From assembly GCF_030326305.1 (NCBI RefSeq), contig NZ_JACAKB010000010.1, positions 51,333 through 115,332 of the forward strand: 64,000 bases of DNA, read 5' to 3'. Origin of the DNA: Myroides odoratimimus (GTDB lineage Bacteria > Bacteroidota > Bacteroidia > Flavobacteriales > Flavobacteriaceae). The position numbers and the translations under genes were made by a program. The notes below the pieces were generated by a model, which made no database searches, was not told where the DNA came from, and worked only from the letters and a program-made list of their open reading frames with translations. Each line of letters begins with the position of its first letter. Positions within the stretch are counted from its first letter, which is position 1. Below, one piece after another: positions 26,006 to 34,893 of the stretch.

Positions 26006-29000
26006 TTAGAATGTTACATTTAATCCTAAAGTAAATGACTTTTGGATTGGCTGTGCATAGATATTACCATAGGTCTCAGGATCAAAGTAACCTTTATAGT
26101 CTGATCCGAATACAAATAGGTTACGACCTTCTACAGTGAATCTAATGTTGTCTACATTCAGTTTTTTAAGTAGATCCTTAGGAAGTGTGTATCCTAAACG
26201 AATACTACTAATACGTAAGTAACTTATTTCTTTTGTCCAGATATCTAAATATCTGTATGAGTTTCCATTATCACCACCAGCAAACCATTTTGCTAACATC
26301 CAGTTGTCATTATCAGCTCCCCAATTACCATCATTATCGTCAGCTATTAAGCCAGGTAATGTTCCATTAGGGTTGTTTGGTATCCACATGTTAAGTAGAT
26401 CTGTGGTATAATTTTTACCAGGATCTATTTCTGCTGCTTTATAAGAAGGTGTTTTCTGAATTGTTTGTTTTAAATTAAAAGCTGCTGATATTGTTAAATC
26501 AAAGTTCTTAAGTTTAAATGTATTTATTAATCCTCCTGTGTATTTAGGATCTTTATCTCCAGCATAAGAATATAAATCTCTATATTCTTGAGGTGTAAGA
26601 GTAGATTCAACCATGTAACCTGGCATGAATTCTTCCATTGGATCCCTTAGTTTAAAGAATTCTTTACCAGTAACCTTTTCACCGTCTTTCCAGAATAGAA
26701 TGTTTCCTTTGTCATCTAGTCCTGCTGTTTTGATTACAAAAACTGAGTTAACAGGTAGTCCTTCTCTTGATGGTAAAGTTTCATTATCATAGATTTGTAT
26801 TTTATCTACTTTACTTTTGTTGTGAGCAAAGTTAAAAGTAGTAGTCCAAGAGAAATCAGGAGTAACAATATTTCTAGTTGTTAACGAGATTTCATACCCT
26901 CTATTTGTCACTTGAGCCCAGTTCATATTTGTCCATTCAAAACCTGTTTCAAGAGGTAATGCCTTAAGCCCTATTAAGTCCGTACCTTTTCTATTGTAGG
27001 CATCGAAAGCAACAGAAATTCTGTTATTGAATAAACCTAGGTCAAATCCAACATTTGTATTTGTTGTTTTCTCCCAACGCAATGTTCCATTTGGGGCATT
27101 GATTGCTTGTATATTTCCTTCAGGATAACCAGGAAGTATAGTAGATATATTATATTCTCCTAATAGATAAGGAGATGTTGTTCTATCTATATTTCCTTGT
27201 AGTCCATAAGAAGCACGTAAACGTAGATTACTTACGAAATCTAAGTTCTCCATAAACTTCTCTCTAGATACTAACCAAGAACCTGATACAGCCCATAGAG
27301 GAACATATCTATATTTAGGATCTACACCGAATAAGTTAGATCCATCAGCACGTACACTTCCGAATACTGTATATTTTCTATTGTAAGTATAGGATGCAGT
27401 AGCAAAGAAAGAGGCATAAGCATTTTCATTCTGTGTTTTTTTGTATTGCTCATAGACTTTATCATTAGCATCTGTACTTCCTACTGGAAATATGATGGGC
27501 TTAGTTGTTAATGAGTTAGGGTCATAACCAAACCCTTTAGATTTGATGATTGTCTGATCTGTTTTTCTAATCTCCATACCAGCCATTACATCTACTTCGT
27601 GCATATCATTAAAGATTGCATTGTATGTAGCTTGAGTTTTCCAGTTGTATTGGAAACTATCATCGTTAAAGTTCTCTATAATTCCACCATCAGGTAAGAA
27701 GTATTTAAAATCTTTAGCAGCGCTATCCCAATATCTAGTTTTTTCTCTGAACTTACGAGTAGAGTAAGTTTCTTTACCTAAGTATTTTTCAGTGTCACTC
27801 TTGTCAAGTTGTAAACCTAATTGAGAGGTTAATTTTAAATCATTAAATAATTGGTATTCTAAATCGAATACCGCTTTAAAAGATTTATTAACTAACTCAT
27901 AGCTAGTATTCGCTCTTTCTTCTGCGAAGTTAAAAGGTACATATCTACCACTGAATCCATCAATATCTTTATCATACATATAGCTACCATCTGTATTATA
28001 AGGTGCTAAGTAAGGGTTGGCATTTCTTGAGTAATTAGAAGGGTTGATAGCAGCATCTGCATCCGTCACAAAGTTTTTCTTTTTAGTTTGAGTACCAAAT
28101 AAAGCTACACCTACTTTAAGTTTGTCGCTTACTTGATAGTTATCTTTTAACGTAATGTTGTAACGTTCGAAACCTGTACCAATAGTTGCACCTTCCTCAT
28201 TATAGTAACCTAAGGAAAAGTAGTAATCATTCATATCATTACCTCCAGAAAGGCTTAAGCCATACTGCTGGTTAAAAGTAGGACGATAAATCTCTTTACC
28301 CCAGTCTGTATTTGTTTTTCTAAGGTTGTTAATAGTAGCTTGAGTAGCAGACGATAATGCATCAAAGCCACCGTTTCTATACATATCTAATTCATTACTT
28401 CCATTCAAGATACGCATTACTTCGCCTTGATTACTTCTACTGTTAAAGATATCAGATCTACCTGCTAACATTAATTCAAAGTCAACTTTTTGATCCGAGT
28501 TCATTAAGTTCAATTTCTTGAAATCTGGGCTAGAGTTGATGAATGTATTAGCCGTGAAGTTCACTTTCATATCACCTTTTTTACCCTTTTTAGTAGTAAT
28601 TAATATTACTCCATTTGCTGCTCTAGCTCCGTAGATAGCAGTAGCAGAAGCATCTTTTAGGATTGTAATATCTTGTATATCGTCAGGATTTAATCCTGCG
28701 ATAGAGAAGTTTTGAAGCTGGTCGATATTATCTTTATCATTAAAGTTAGGAATATCGTTTCCTTCTAGTGGCATACCATCTAGTACCCATAGAGGATCTT
28801 GTGGACCATTCAATGAAGCAGTACCTCGTATTCTAATTTTAGCTGGTCCACCTGGAGCACCAGTTAGAGGTGCTACTGCTACCCCTGCTATTTGCCCAGC
28901 TAACATCTGATCCACACTAGCTACACCATTTTGGTTGATCTCAGCCATACTCACTTGAGCTACTGATGATGTAAGCTTTCTTTTTTCGATTGTTTGGTAT

Positions 29001-29368
29001 CCAGTGATAACCACTTCGTTTAAAATATCAGGGTCAGCACCTAAAGTTACTACATAATGACCTTTAGTGTTCAAAGTGATTAATTTAGATTCATATCCTA
29101 TAAAACTGATACGAATGCTTTTAGTATCTTGTGGTACTTCTAAGGTAAAGTTACCATCAAAATCAGTCATAGTACCAATACTAGTACTTTCTACGATACC
29201 TGCTTGCGATGTAGCATTAGACACTGTCTGTGTCTCTACAATTACTGAGGCACCAGGCAATCCTAGCTTATCCACGCTATCTTGGACAAGACCAGTGATC
29301 ACTCTTTTCTCTTGCGCGAAGGCAAGAGAAATAGTAAGGAGTGAGAAAAGGAGAAAAAGTTTTTTCAT
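26006..29368 (-). CDS. SusC/RagA-family TonB-dependent transporter
   Basis: A signal peptide (1-18) is followed by a carboxypeptidase-regulatory-like domain (about 22-115) with an unusually long SxTQ/V-rich insertion. The plug has VVITGYQTIEKRKLTSSVAQ, the RIRGTASLNGPQDPLWVLDG segment and ATAIYGARAANGVILITTKK. The barrel continues to the C-terminal aromatic end (SFTLGLNVTF). The 1120 residues are typical. It is co-transcribed with the metalloprotease upstream (33-base gap) and susD downstream. It imports the ligand captured by SusD using the Ton complex. Confidence 0.96.
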   Translation of the reverse strand: MKKLFLLFSLLTISLAFAQEKRVITGLVQDSVDKLGLPGASVIVETQTVSNATSQAGIVESTSIGTMTDFDGNFTLEVPQDTKSIRISFIGYESKLITLNTKGHYVVTLGADPDILNEVVITGYQTIEKRKLTSSVAQVSMAEINQNGVASVDQMLAGQIAGVAVAPLTGAPGGPAKIRIRGTASLNGPQDPLWVLDGMPLEGNDIPNFNDKDNIDQLQNFSIAGLNPDDIQDITILKDASATAIYGARAANGVILITTKKGKKGDMKVNFTANTFINSSPDFKKLNLMNSDQKVDFELMLAGRSDIFNSRSNQGEVMRILNGSNELDMYRNGGFDALSSATQATINNLRKTNTDWGKEIYRPTFNQQYGLSLSGGNDMNDYYFSLGYYNEEGATIGTGFERYNITLKDNYQVSDKLKVGVALFGTQTKKKNFVTDADAAINPSNYSRNANPYLAPYNTDGSYMYDKDIDGFSGRYVPFNFAEERANTSYELVNKSFKAVFDLEYQLFNDLKLTSQLGLQLDKSDTEKYLGKETYSTRKFREKTRYWDSAAKDFKYFLPDGGIIENFNDDSFQYNWKTQATYNAIFNDMHEVDVMAGMEIRKTDQTIIKSKGFGYDPNSLTTKPIIFPVGSTDANDKVYEQYKKTQNENAYASFFATASYTYNRKYTVFGSVRADGSNLFGVDPKYRYVPLWAVSGSWLVSREKFMENLDFVSNLRLRASYGLQGNIDRTTSPYLLGEYNISTILPGYPEGNIQAINAPNGTLRWEKTTNTNVGFDLGLFNNRISVAFDAYNRKGTDLIGLKALPLETGFEWTNMNWAQVTNRGYEISLTTRNIVTPDFSWTTTFNFAHNKSKVDKIQIYDNETLPSREGLPVNSVFVIKTAGLDDKGNILFWKDGEKVTGKEFFKLRDPMEEFMPGYMVESTLTPQEYRDLYSYAGDKDPKYTGGLINTFKLKNFDLTISAAFNLKQTIQKTPSYKAAEIDPGKNYTTDLLNMWIPNNPNGTLPGLIADDNDGNWGADNDNWMLAKWFAGGDNGNSYRYLDIWTKEISYLRISSIRLGYTLPKDLLKKLNVDNIRFTVEGRNLFVFGSDYKGYFDPETYGNIYAQPIQKSFTLGLNVTF

Positions 29369-29401
29369 GTTTCCTTTAATAAAATTGGGGTTAGTTTATT
29401 T

Positions 29402-31993
29402 CTATAGATTTAAAGCTTCGTTTATTCTATTAATTAGATCAGCATAGTGTGTACGAGTAGCTTTATCTCCGCTATTTTTCTTTTTAGTAAGTGTATTTTT
29501 AATGTTCATTAACTCACCTTTTTTGTAAGAAGTAACTTCTGATACTCGCTTCATTACAGTATAATTAATGTTTCTCAACTTGTTATCCTCTTCTATATGA
29601 TTACATAGAGTAGGGAACTGAAGAGAGTGCGCAGTTAGTAAACCTTTTTTACTAGTCTTTTCGAATAGCTTGTTTACATCTATGATTAGAGCATCTACAT
29701 AGTTCTTTTGAGTCATACGCTCTAGGATAGATAAACTCTTTCCTTTTTTTGTGGGTGCAAAAATCTCACTATTAAGCATTGAAAACAAATCATTTATCGT
29801 AAAGTTTTTCTCTTTACCTAATTCTACTTGTTGTACTTCATTTTCTAATAGACGTAATAAACGTTCATCCATTAGGGTGTAGTACAGTGTAGAATATTGT
29901 AGTTCTCTAGCTAACGAATATGGTGAGTATTCGAATGGACCTACAGGAGAGTCTTTTAAGCTATATGTGTTTTCAACTACTTCATTAAAGAACAACCATG
30001 TTGGAATTTGTAAAGCATTTTTAGCCAAATACTCTACTGCTCTTTTTTGTTTCTCGTAAGGGACAGGCTCGTATGCTTTTTTGTTGTTTCCGTATACTGC
30101 ATGGTTTAGATAAACCCCTCCGATATTGTTTAACACATGTTGATTATACATTTGCCATTGTCCTATAGCTCCCATGTATAATTTACCAGCTTCATAGTAA
30201 TCCTCTCCTTCTTCGTATGTCCAAGGAATAATATTATCTACTACTATTTTTAAATTCTTTAATCCGTATTCACTAGCTTTCATAGCATCATCTCCTAAAT
30301 CTTCTGATTGAGAACGAGGATCTACGATGTTTAGTGAACTTTGTTGCTCTCCATAGAAGTACATAGGATCATCCTGATGATCTTCTATCATTTTGCGAAG
30401 TGCAGTTTTTTCTTCTTCTTGATTTGGATACCAACGGTAACCCCACTCGATAGCATACTTGTCATATAGACCGATCTGCGGAGTGATAGCAGTTACACCA
30501 TCTTCTGGTTGTGCTACATAGTTATAACGAGCATAATCCATAATAGATGGAGCAGTACCTCCCATTTTATCAGTGAATTCTTTTGAACGTAGCGAATCTA
30601 CTGGGAATGCATAAGAAGAACCCATATTGTGTTTTAGACCAAAAGTGTGTCCTACCTCATGAGATGATACGAAGCGTATAGCTTCTCCCATATGCTCATC
30701 AGTGAACTTATTTGCTCTAGCCTTAGGGTCAATAGGTCCTGTCTGTATACGCATCCAGCTATGTACAGAAGTCATTACATTATGCCACCAGATGATATCA
30801 GATTCGATAATCTCTCCACTACGAGGATCTATTACAGATGGCCCCATAGCATTAGATTTAGGAGATGCAGCATACGTTATTACAGAATAGCGTACATCAT
30901 CGATATCAAAATCTTTATCTTCTTCAGTAGGTTCTTTAGCAATAATTGCATTCTTAAAACCAGCTTTTTCGAATGCTACTTGCCAATCGTGTACCCCTGC
31001 TATAATTTTAGCTCTCCATTGGGGTGGAGTAGCAGGGTCTATATAGTATACGATTGGTTTTTTAGGTTCTACTAGTTCACCTCTTAAATATTTTTCTACA
31101 TCTTCTTCTTTTGGTTCCATGCGCCACTTCGTGATGAACTCTTGTTCTTTCATTTTGTGTTGCGCATCACTGAAGAACCAATGTTTCTCTGTGAAGTAAC
31201 CTACTCTTTTATCAGCTATACGCGGTTGCATAGGTTTCTCTGATAGTAATACGATATTACTCGTTACTCCTAAAGATACAGGTAAGTCTCCAGACCCTTC
31301 ATTAACACTAGTTGTTAATAAAGATTTAACTACGATATTCTCAGGGAATGTCTTTACTCCCTCTATATAAGATAAGTTTGTTTTAATAGACGTAGGAAGA
31401 CCTAGTCCATTTAATACATCATTAAAACTCTTTTGATTTCCGTCAAAAACTTTATTTACTTTAATTACAGTAGCTGTAGAGTCTGGACTTTGAGCTTCAA
31501 TGTCGAATACTTCTAGTACTGATTCTATAAAGTTTGTTTTTACTGATTTAGTAATTGCATCATCAGCAGGAGAAGAAACTCTAGGGGTGATTGTTTTAAC
31601 CCATACTTTTTTTGCAATCGTATCTTTGTGAAATGTAATCAGTTTATTCTCATAGTTCATACCAGTATTTGCACCAGCATCATTCACTTCTAAAGGAACT
31701 TGAGATAATTTATTAACGATTAAAAATTGACGGTTTAGTAAGCTGTCTGGGATTTCAAAATAGATATCAGTTTTTACCTGAATCGTATTAAACATCCCTT
31801 TAGTATAGACTCCCTTTTTGATTAGGTCAGCATAGTCATCTTTTTTACTATCTGTTGAGTCTTTTTCTGTGGTTACTGTTTTTTCAGTTTTTGGGGTGTT
31901 CTTTTTCTTAGCAGCATAGGCTGGTGGTACCTGTGCCAGGCAGTAAGAAAATATTAAAGCACTGATACTTAGTTTAACCGTGTTTTTATCCAT
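29402..31993 (-). CDS. Exported zinc metalloprotease (DUF5117/DUF5118/DUF4953 type)
   Basis: A signal peptide (about 1-27, ending AYA) is followed by a charged linker and the DUF5118/DUF5117 N-terminal region (about 55-380). The metzincin site is HEVGHTFGLKHN (H445, E446, H449, H455) with the Met-turn SIMDYARY downstream. The C-terminal third corresponds to DUF4953. The protein has 863 residues and acts in the periplasm or at the surface. Its place directly before susC suggests that it makes or trims peptides for import. The 13-bp direct repeats at 32061-32094 lie upstream of its start and probably control it. Confidence 0.92.
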   Translation of the reverse strand: MDKNTVKLSISALIFSYCLAQVPPAYAAKKKNTPKTEKTVTTEKDSTDSKKDDYADLIKKGVYTKGMFNTIQVKTDIYFEIPDSLLNRQFLIVNKLSQVPLEVNDAGANTGMNYENKLITFHKDTIAKKVWVKTITPRVSSPADDAITKSVKTNFIESVLEVFDIEAQSPDSTATVIKVNKVFDGNQKSFNDVLNGLGLPTSIKTNLSYIEGVKTFPENIVVKSLLTTSVNEGSGDLPVSLGVTSNIVLLSEKPMQPRIADKRVGYFTEKHWFFSDAQHKMKEQEFITKWRMEPKEEDVEKYLRGELVEPKKPIVYYIDPATPPQWRAKIIAGVHDWQVAFEKAGFKNAIIAKEPTEEDKDFDIDDVRYSVITYAASPKSNAMGPSVIDPRSGEIIESDIIWWHNVMTSVHSWMRIQTGPIDPKARANKFTDEHMGEAIRFVSSHEVGHTFGLKHNMGSSYAFPVDSLRSKEFTDKMGGTAPSIMDYARYNYVAQPEDGVTAITPQIGLYDKYAIEWGYRWYPNQEEEKTALRKMIEDHQDDPMYFYGEQQSSLNIVDPRSQSEDLGDDAMKASEYGLKNLKIVVDNIIPWTYEEGEDYYEAGKLYMGAIGQWQMYNQHVLNNIGGVYLNHAVYGNNKKAYEPVPYEKQKRAVEYLAKNALQIPTWLFFNEVVENTYSLKDSPVGPFEYSPYSLARELQYSTLYYTLMDERLLRLLENEVQQVELGKEKNFTINDLFSMLNSEIFAPTKKGKSLSILERMTQKNYVDALIIDVNKLFEKTSKKGLLTAHSLQFPTLCNHIEEDNKLRNINYTVMKRVSEVTSYKKGELMNIKNTLTKKKNSGDKATRTHYADLINRINEALNL

Positions 31994-32060
31994 TGTTATG
32001 TTAAGTTATTATTAAGTCACTATAAAACTAACTGACTTACCTCTATGCTTAAAATTTTTG

Positions 32061-32094
32061 GGAGTGAATGGATGGAATAGGGGAGTGAGTGGAT
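32061..32094 (-). promoter_or_regulatory. Paired 13-bp direct repeats, candidate LytTR operator
   Basis: GGAGTGAATGGAT (32061-32073) and GGAGTGAGTGGAT (32082-32094) differ at one base and have a 21-base period, two turns of the helix. On the minus strand, the coding direction, they read ATCCAYTCACTCC. They lie 68-101 bases upstream of the protease ATG and just after the end of the kinase gene. LytTR regulators are known to bind such in-phase direct repeats. Confidence 0.55.
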
Positions 32095-32098
32095 AACT

Positions 32099-33646
32099 TT
32101 AACATTTGATCAAAGGCAAAATGCAAATAAATTTACCTTCTTCACATTTGGTCTCGTACCCTAGAACGTTATAATAGTTATAGATTGAATCTAAGTATTT
32201 TAGACCAAAAAGCTCACTCTCTGAAGTAGTTTTTTTAGGTTGATAATTATTTGTGATAATTACTTCATCATCTTGGATTAATATCTCTATAAATAAAGGA
32301 TGTTCTGTAGTAGCTATATTGTGTTTAAGCGCATTTTCTACACAGATTTGCAATCCTAAAAACGGAATTTTTTGATGTGATTTCTCTGTTCTTTGATCGA
32401 GTAAATCAAAGTGTAATTCTTTCGTAAATCTGGTTTTCTGTAGCGTGATATACTTTTCTATAAACTCTATTTCATTCTCTATGTCTACAATGTTTTCTGC
32501 AGGAGGTGTTATTAAGTAACGGTAAGTTTTACTTAAATTTAATGTAAACTTCTGTGCTGTTTTAGGCTCTAGCTCTATGAGCATATAGAGAGAGTTCAGC
32601 GAGTTAAATAAGAAATGAGGGTTGATCTGATTCTTTAATTGTTGCAATTGAATTAAAGCTTTCTCTTTACTAATCTTCTCATTTTCTACAGCTAATAACT
32701 CTTTCTCTAGATAGGCTTTCTTATTCGCCATACTGAAGATATAAAACAGGGAGAATAGAATAGTTACGGTTGTCAGAAAGATAAGAATCGTATTGCGTCT
32801 GATCGGTTTGATATTATCATCTACGTTAAACTTGGGAAAGTTGACTGTAATATAACCAGAGAAGTTTTCGGATTTAAAAGGACTGATAAATCGGAATACC
32901 TCTAAGTTTAAGTACTCAGAGTTAACGATAGGAGGATTAGCAGGATCTGTTTTGCGAACTGTATCTTGAGCAGAGAAGTTACTAAGCTCGAATACATTTT
33001 TACCCATCAGACTATCTTCCGGATGATAAATGCACAACCCATCTTTAGTGAATATATAAGCGTAGTTCGGTGTCGTCACATCTATATTCGTTAGGTATTT
33101 ATGATATAGCGCCATATCTACCACGATACCGTAGATGAGTCGTTCGTTATTAGCGATAGGCGTACTGTGATACATCAGCCAGTATTGGAAACCATTTTGT
33201 TCTACAAAAGTGTTTTTATGAGAATGATCAGGGTTCGCTAAGATTATTTTATTGAATATATTATCCTTATCTATCTCTCTATCTCTACCTATATGAGCCT
33301 CTATAATCTCATTGTTCTGATTTACTCTGAAGTACCAGTTTAGAGAGACTACACCATCTAGATTATACATCTGATTAAGCGTTTCATACTTTAGAGAAAG
33401 TTGACCTATCGGAGTGTTTTTAGTAATATGGTCTAGAGAGTTTAGATGACGATCTATTTTATTAAACTCTAGTTCTAACGAACGTAGCTTTTGATAAAAG
33501 TTTTTAGAAGTGATATACTTATAAGTGTCCTCATTGCTCTGATTAATAGAAGAACTCAACATATATATAGCACCTATCGTAATCATTAGAATAACGATTC
33601 CGATAGCCATAAAGGTTTTGCGCGATATAAATATTTTGTTCTTCAA
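32099..33646 (-). CDS. LytS-type sensor histidine kinase with extracytoplasmic sensing domain
   Basis: Order: membrane helix (about 11-31), a periplasmic sensing domain of about 250 residues that looks like Cache/dCache, a second helix (about 285-305), a coiled coil, and the His_kinase segment LKNQINPHFLFNSLNSLYML with the phospho-His. A HATPase part follows with the N-box VENALKHN. The glycine-rich ATP-lid is short (ELFGLKYLDSIY). The 515 residues are normal. It is 22 bases after the NamZ-like gene and should phosphorylate the LytTR regulator at 23766. The ligand is probably a cell-wall or peptide fragment; this is inference. Confidence 0.9.
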   Translation of the reverse strand: MKNKIFISRKTFMAIGIVILMITIGAIYMLSSSINQSNEDTYKYITSKNFYQKLRSLELEFNKIDRHLNSLDHITKNTPIGQLSLKYETLNQMYNLDGVVSLNWYFRVNQNNEIIEAHIGRDREIDKDNIFNKIILANPDHSHKNTFVEQNGFQYWLMYHSTPIANNERLIYGIVVDMALYHKYLTNIDVTTPNYAYIFTKDGLCIYHPEDSLMGKNVFELSNFSAQDTVRKTDPANPPIVNSEYLNLEVFRFISPFKSENFSGYITVNFPKFNVDDNIKPIRRNTILIFLTTVTILFSLFYIFSMANKKAYLEKELLAVENEKISKEKALIQLQQLKNQINPHFLFNSLNSLYMLIELEPKTAQKFTLNLSKTYRYLITPPAENIVDIENEIEFIEKYITLQKTRFTKELHFDLLDQRTEKSHQKIPFLGLQICVENALKHNIATTEHPLFIEILIQDDEVIITNNYQPKKTTSESELFGLKYLDSIYNYYNVLGYETKCEEGKFICILPLIKC

Positions 33647-33668
33647 TGTCCTTGCTGAAGTTTATAAG

Positions 33669-34886
33669 TTAGTTGTGATATAGTAAATAAGGCTGACGTG
33701 TAATCTTAAATTTGTCTAGCCCACTTTGCCATGATTGACGAATTTCTTTCTCTGTTTTACCAGCTGTGATTTGAGCTTTTAAGTCAGCAGTACCCGCTAG
33801 TTTTATAAAGAAGTTAGTAAAGAATTTATCTTTATTCGTAGAACTATTATATGCTTTTAGCAACCATTTTAGTTCTATTTTAGACACCTTATTTTCTTTA
33901 GATAGGTTTTCTCCATAGCACAGTTTACCATTGTTCATAGGGTCTTTAGCACCAGCGTTAGGCTTAGGAGTGAACTGATAAGGCATTTTCGTTAAGAAAG
34001 GTGAGCCATATATCTGAAACTGTAAGTCTGTCCCTCTACCAGAGCTAACATTAGTCCCCTCGAAGAAGCATAAACTAGCATATAGATTTATAGCCTGATC
34101 ATTAGGTAGATTAGGTGATGGTGCTACAGGTAGTGAGTAGCTCATCTGTCTAGTATAGTTATCTACAGGGATTACAGTCAGGTCACACTGTATTCCATTC
34201 GCTAACCATTTCTCCCCATTGATCATTTTAGCATATTCACCTATTGTCATTCCATGCATCGCAGGAATAGGGTGCATCCCTACGAAGCTTTTATTCTTCA
34301 TATCTAGTGTAGGACCATCTATAATCGCGATATTAGGATTAGGTCTGTCTAATACGATCACAGGGATATTCTGTTCTGCACACGCCTCCATTAGATAGTG
34401 TAGAGAAGAAATGTAAGTATAAAATCTCGCTCCTACATCCTGTAGATCGAATAACATAATGTCAATGTTTTTTAATTGATCAACAGAAGGTTTTTTATTA
34501 TTTCCATATAGAGAAATGATAGGTAAGCCTGTCTTTGTATCCTTGCCATCTTTTACAAGTTCACCAGCATCAGCTGTACCTCTAAAGCCGTGCTCAGGAG
34601 CATAGATTTTCTTTACATTTACTTTGTTTGCTAACAAGAAGTCCACTGTAGAGGTATAAGAACCATCAGCATTTTTAATCACTCCCGTCTGGTTAGTCAG
34701 TACTCCTACATTTTTGTCTTTTACTAATTCAAAGTAAGCAGATAATCGTTCGGCTCCTACTGAGATAGCATTGTTATTATCATGTTTATTAGATGTGTTT
34801 TTTGCATAAGTATTAAAATTAACACTTAGTGCTAATAGACAGACTAAGAATAATAATGTATTTTTGAAACTTGAATTCGATATCAT
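33669..34886 (-). CDS. NamZ-type exo-beta-N-acetylmuramidase (DUF1343)
   Basis: Family members remove terminal MurNAc residues from peptidoglycan fragments. The signal peptide (start MISNSSFKNTLLFLVCLLAL, cleaved after TYA) indicates export. DUF1343 features are VGVLTNQTGV, KIYAPEHGFRG, SLYGNNKKPS, MLFDLQDVGARFYTYISS, VLDRPNPN and EGTNVSSGRGTD. The start at 34886 gives 405 residues; the longer frame to 34931 would run into the divergent permease gene. It is followed by the histidine kinase, which suggests sensing or use of cell-wall fragments. Confidence 0.9.
   Translation of the reverse strand: MISNSSFKNTLLFLVCLLALSVNFNTYAKNTSNKHDNNNAISVGAERLSAYFELVKDKNVGVLTNQTGVIKNADGSYTSTVDFLLANKVNVKKIYAPEHGFRGTADAGELVKDGKDTKTGLPIISLYGNNKKPSVDQLKNIDIMLFDLQDVGARFYTYISSLHYLMEACAEQNIPVIVLDRPNPNIAIIDGPTLDMKNKSFVGMHPIPAMHGMTIGEYAKMINGEKWLANGIQCDLTVIPVDNYTRQMSYSLPVAPSPNLPNDQAINLYASLCFFEGTNVSSGRGTDLQFQIYGSPFLTKMPYQFTPKPNAGAKDPMNNGKLCYGENLSKENKVSKIELKWLLKAYNSSTNKDKFFTNFFIKLAGTADLKAQITAGKTEKEIRQSWQSGLDKFKITRQPYLLYHN
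34859..34866 (+). promoter_or_regulatory. -7 element of the permease gene
   Basis: TATTTTTG matches TAnnTTTG and would start transcription near 34873. It lies inside the signal-peptide codons of the divergent NamZ-like gene. It also overlaps a possible TTG start at 34864, which is therefore not used. Confidence 0.45.
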
Positions 34887-34893
34887 ATTTATT

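Noticed and set aside
29067-29447. 126-codon open frame on the plus strand
   Set aside because: It lies opposite the start of the SusC gene and has no protein-like pattern or promoter.
30692-31075. 127-codon open frame on the plus strand
   Set aside because: It is antisense to the metalloprotease region around the zinc site; composition is odd (many Tyr, Arg, Ser).
34864-34893. TTG start ten codons upstream in the permease gene
   Set aside because: It overlaps the TATTTTTG promoter element, and the family N-terminus starts at LKLEYF.
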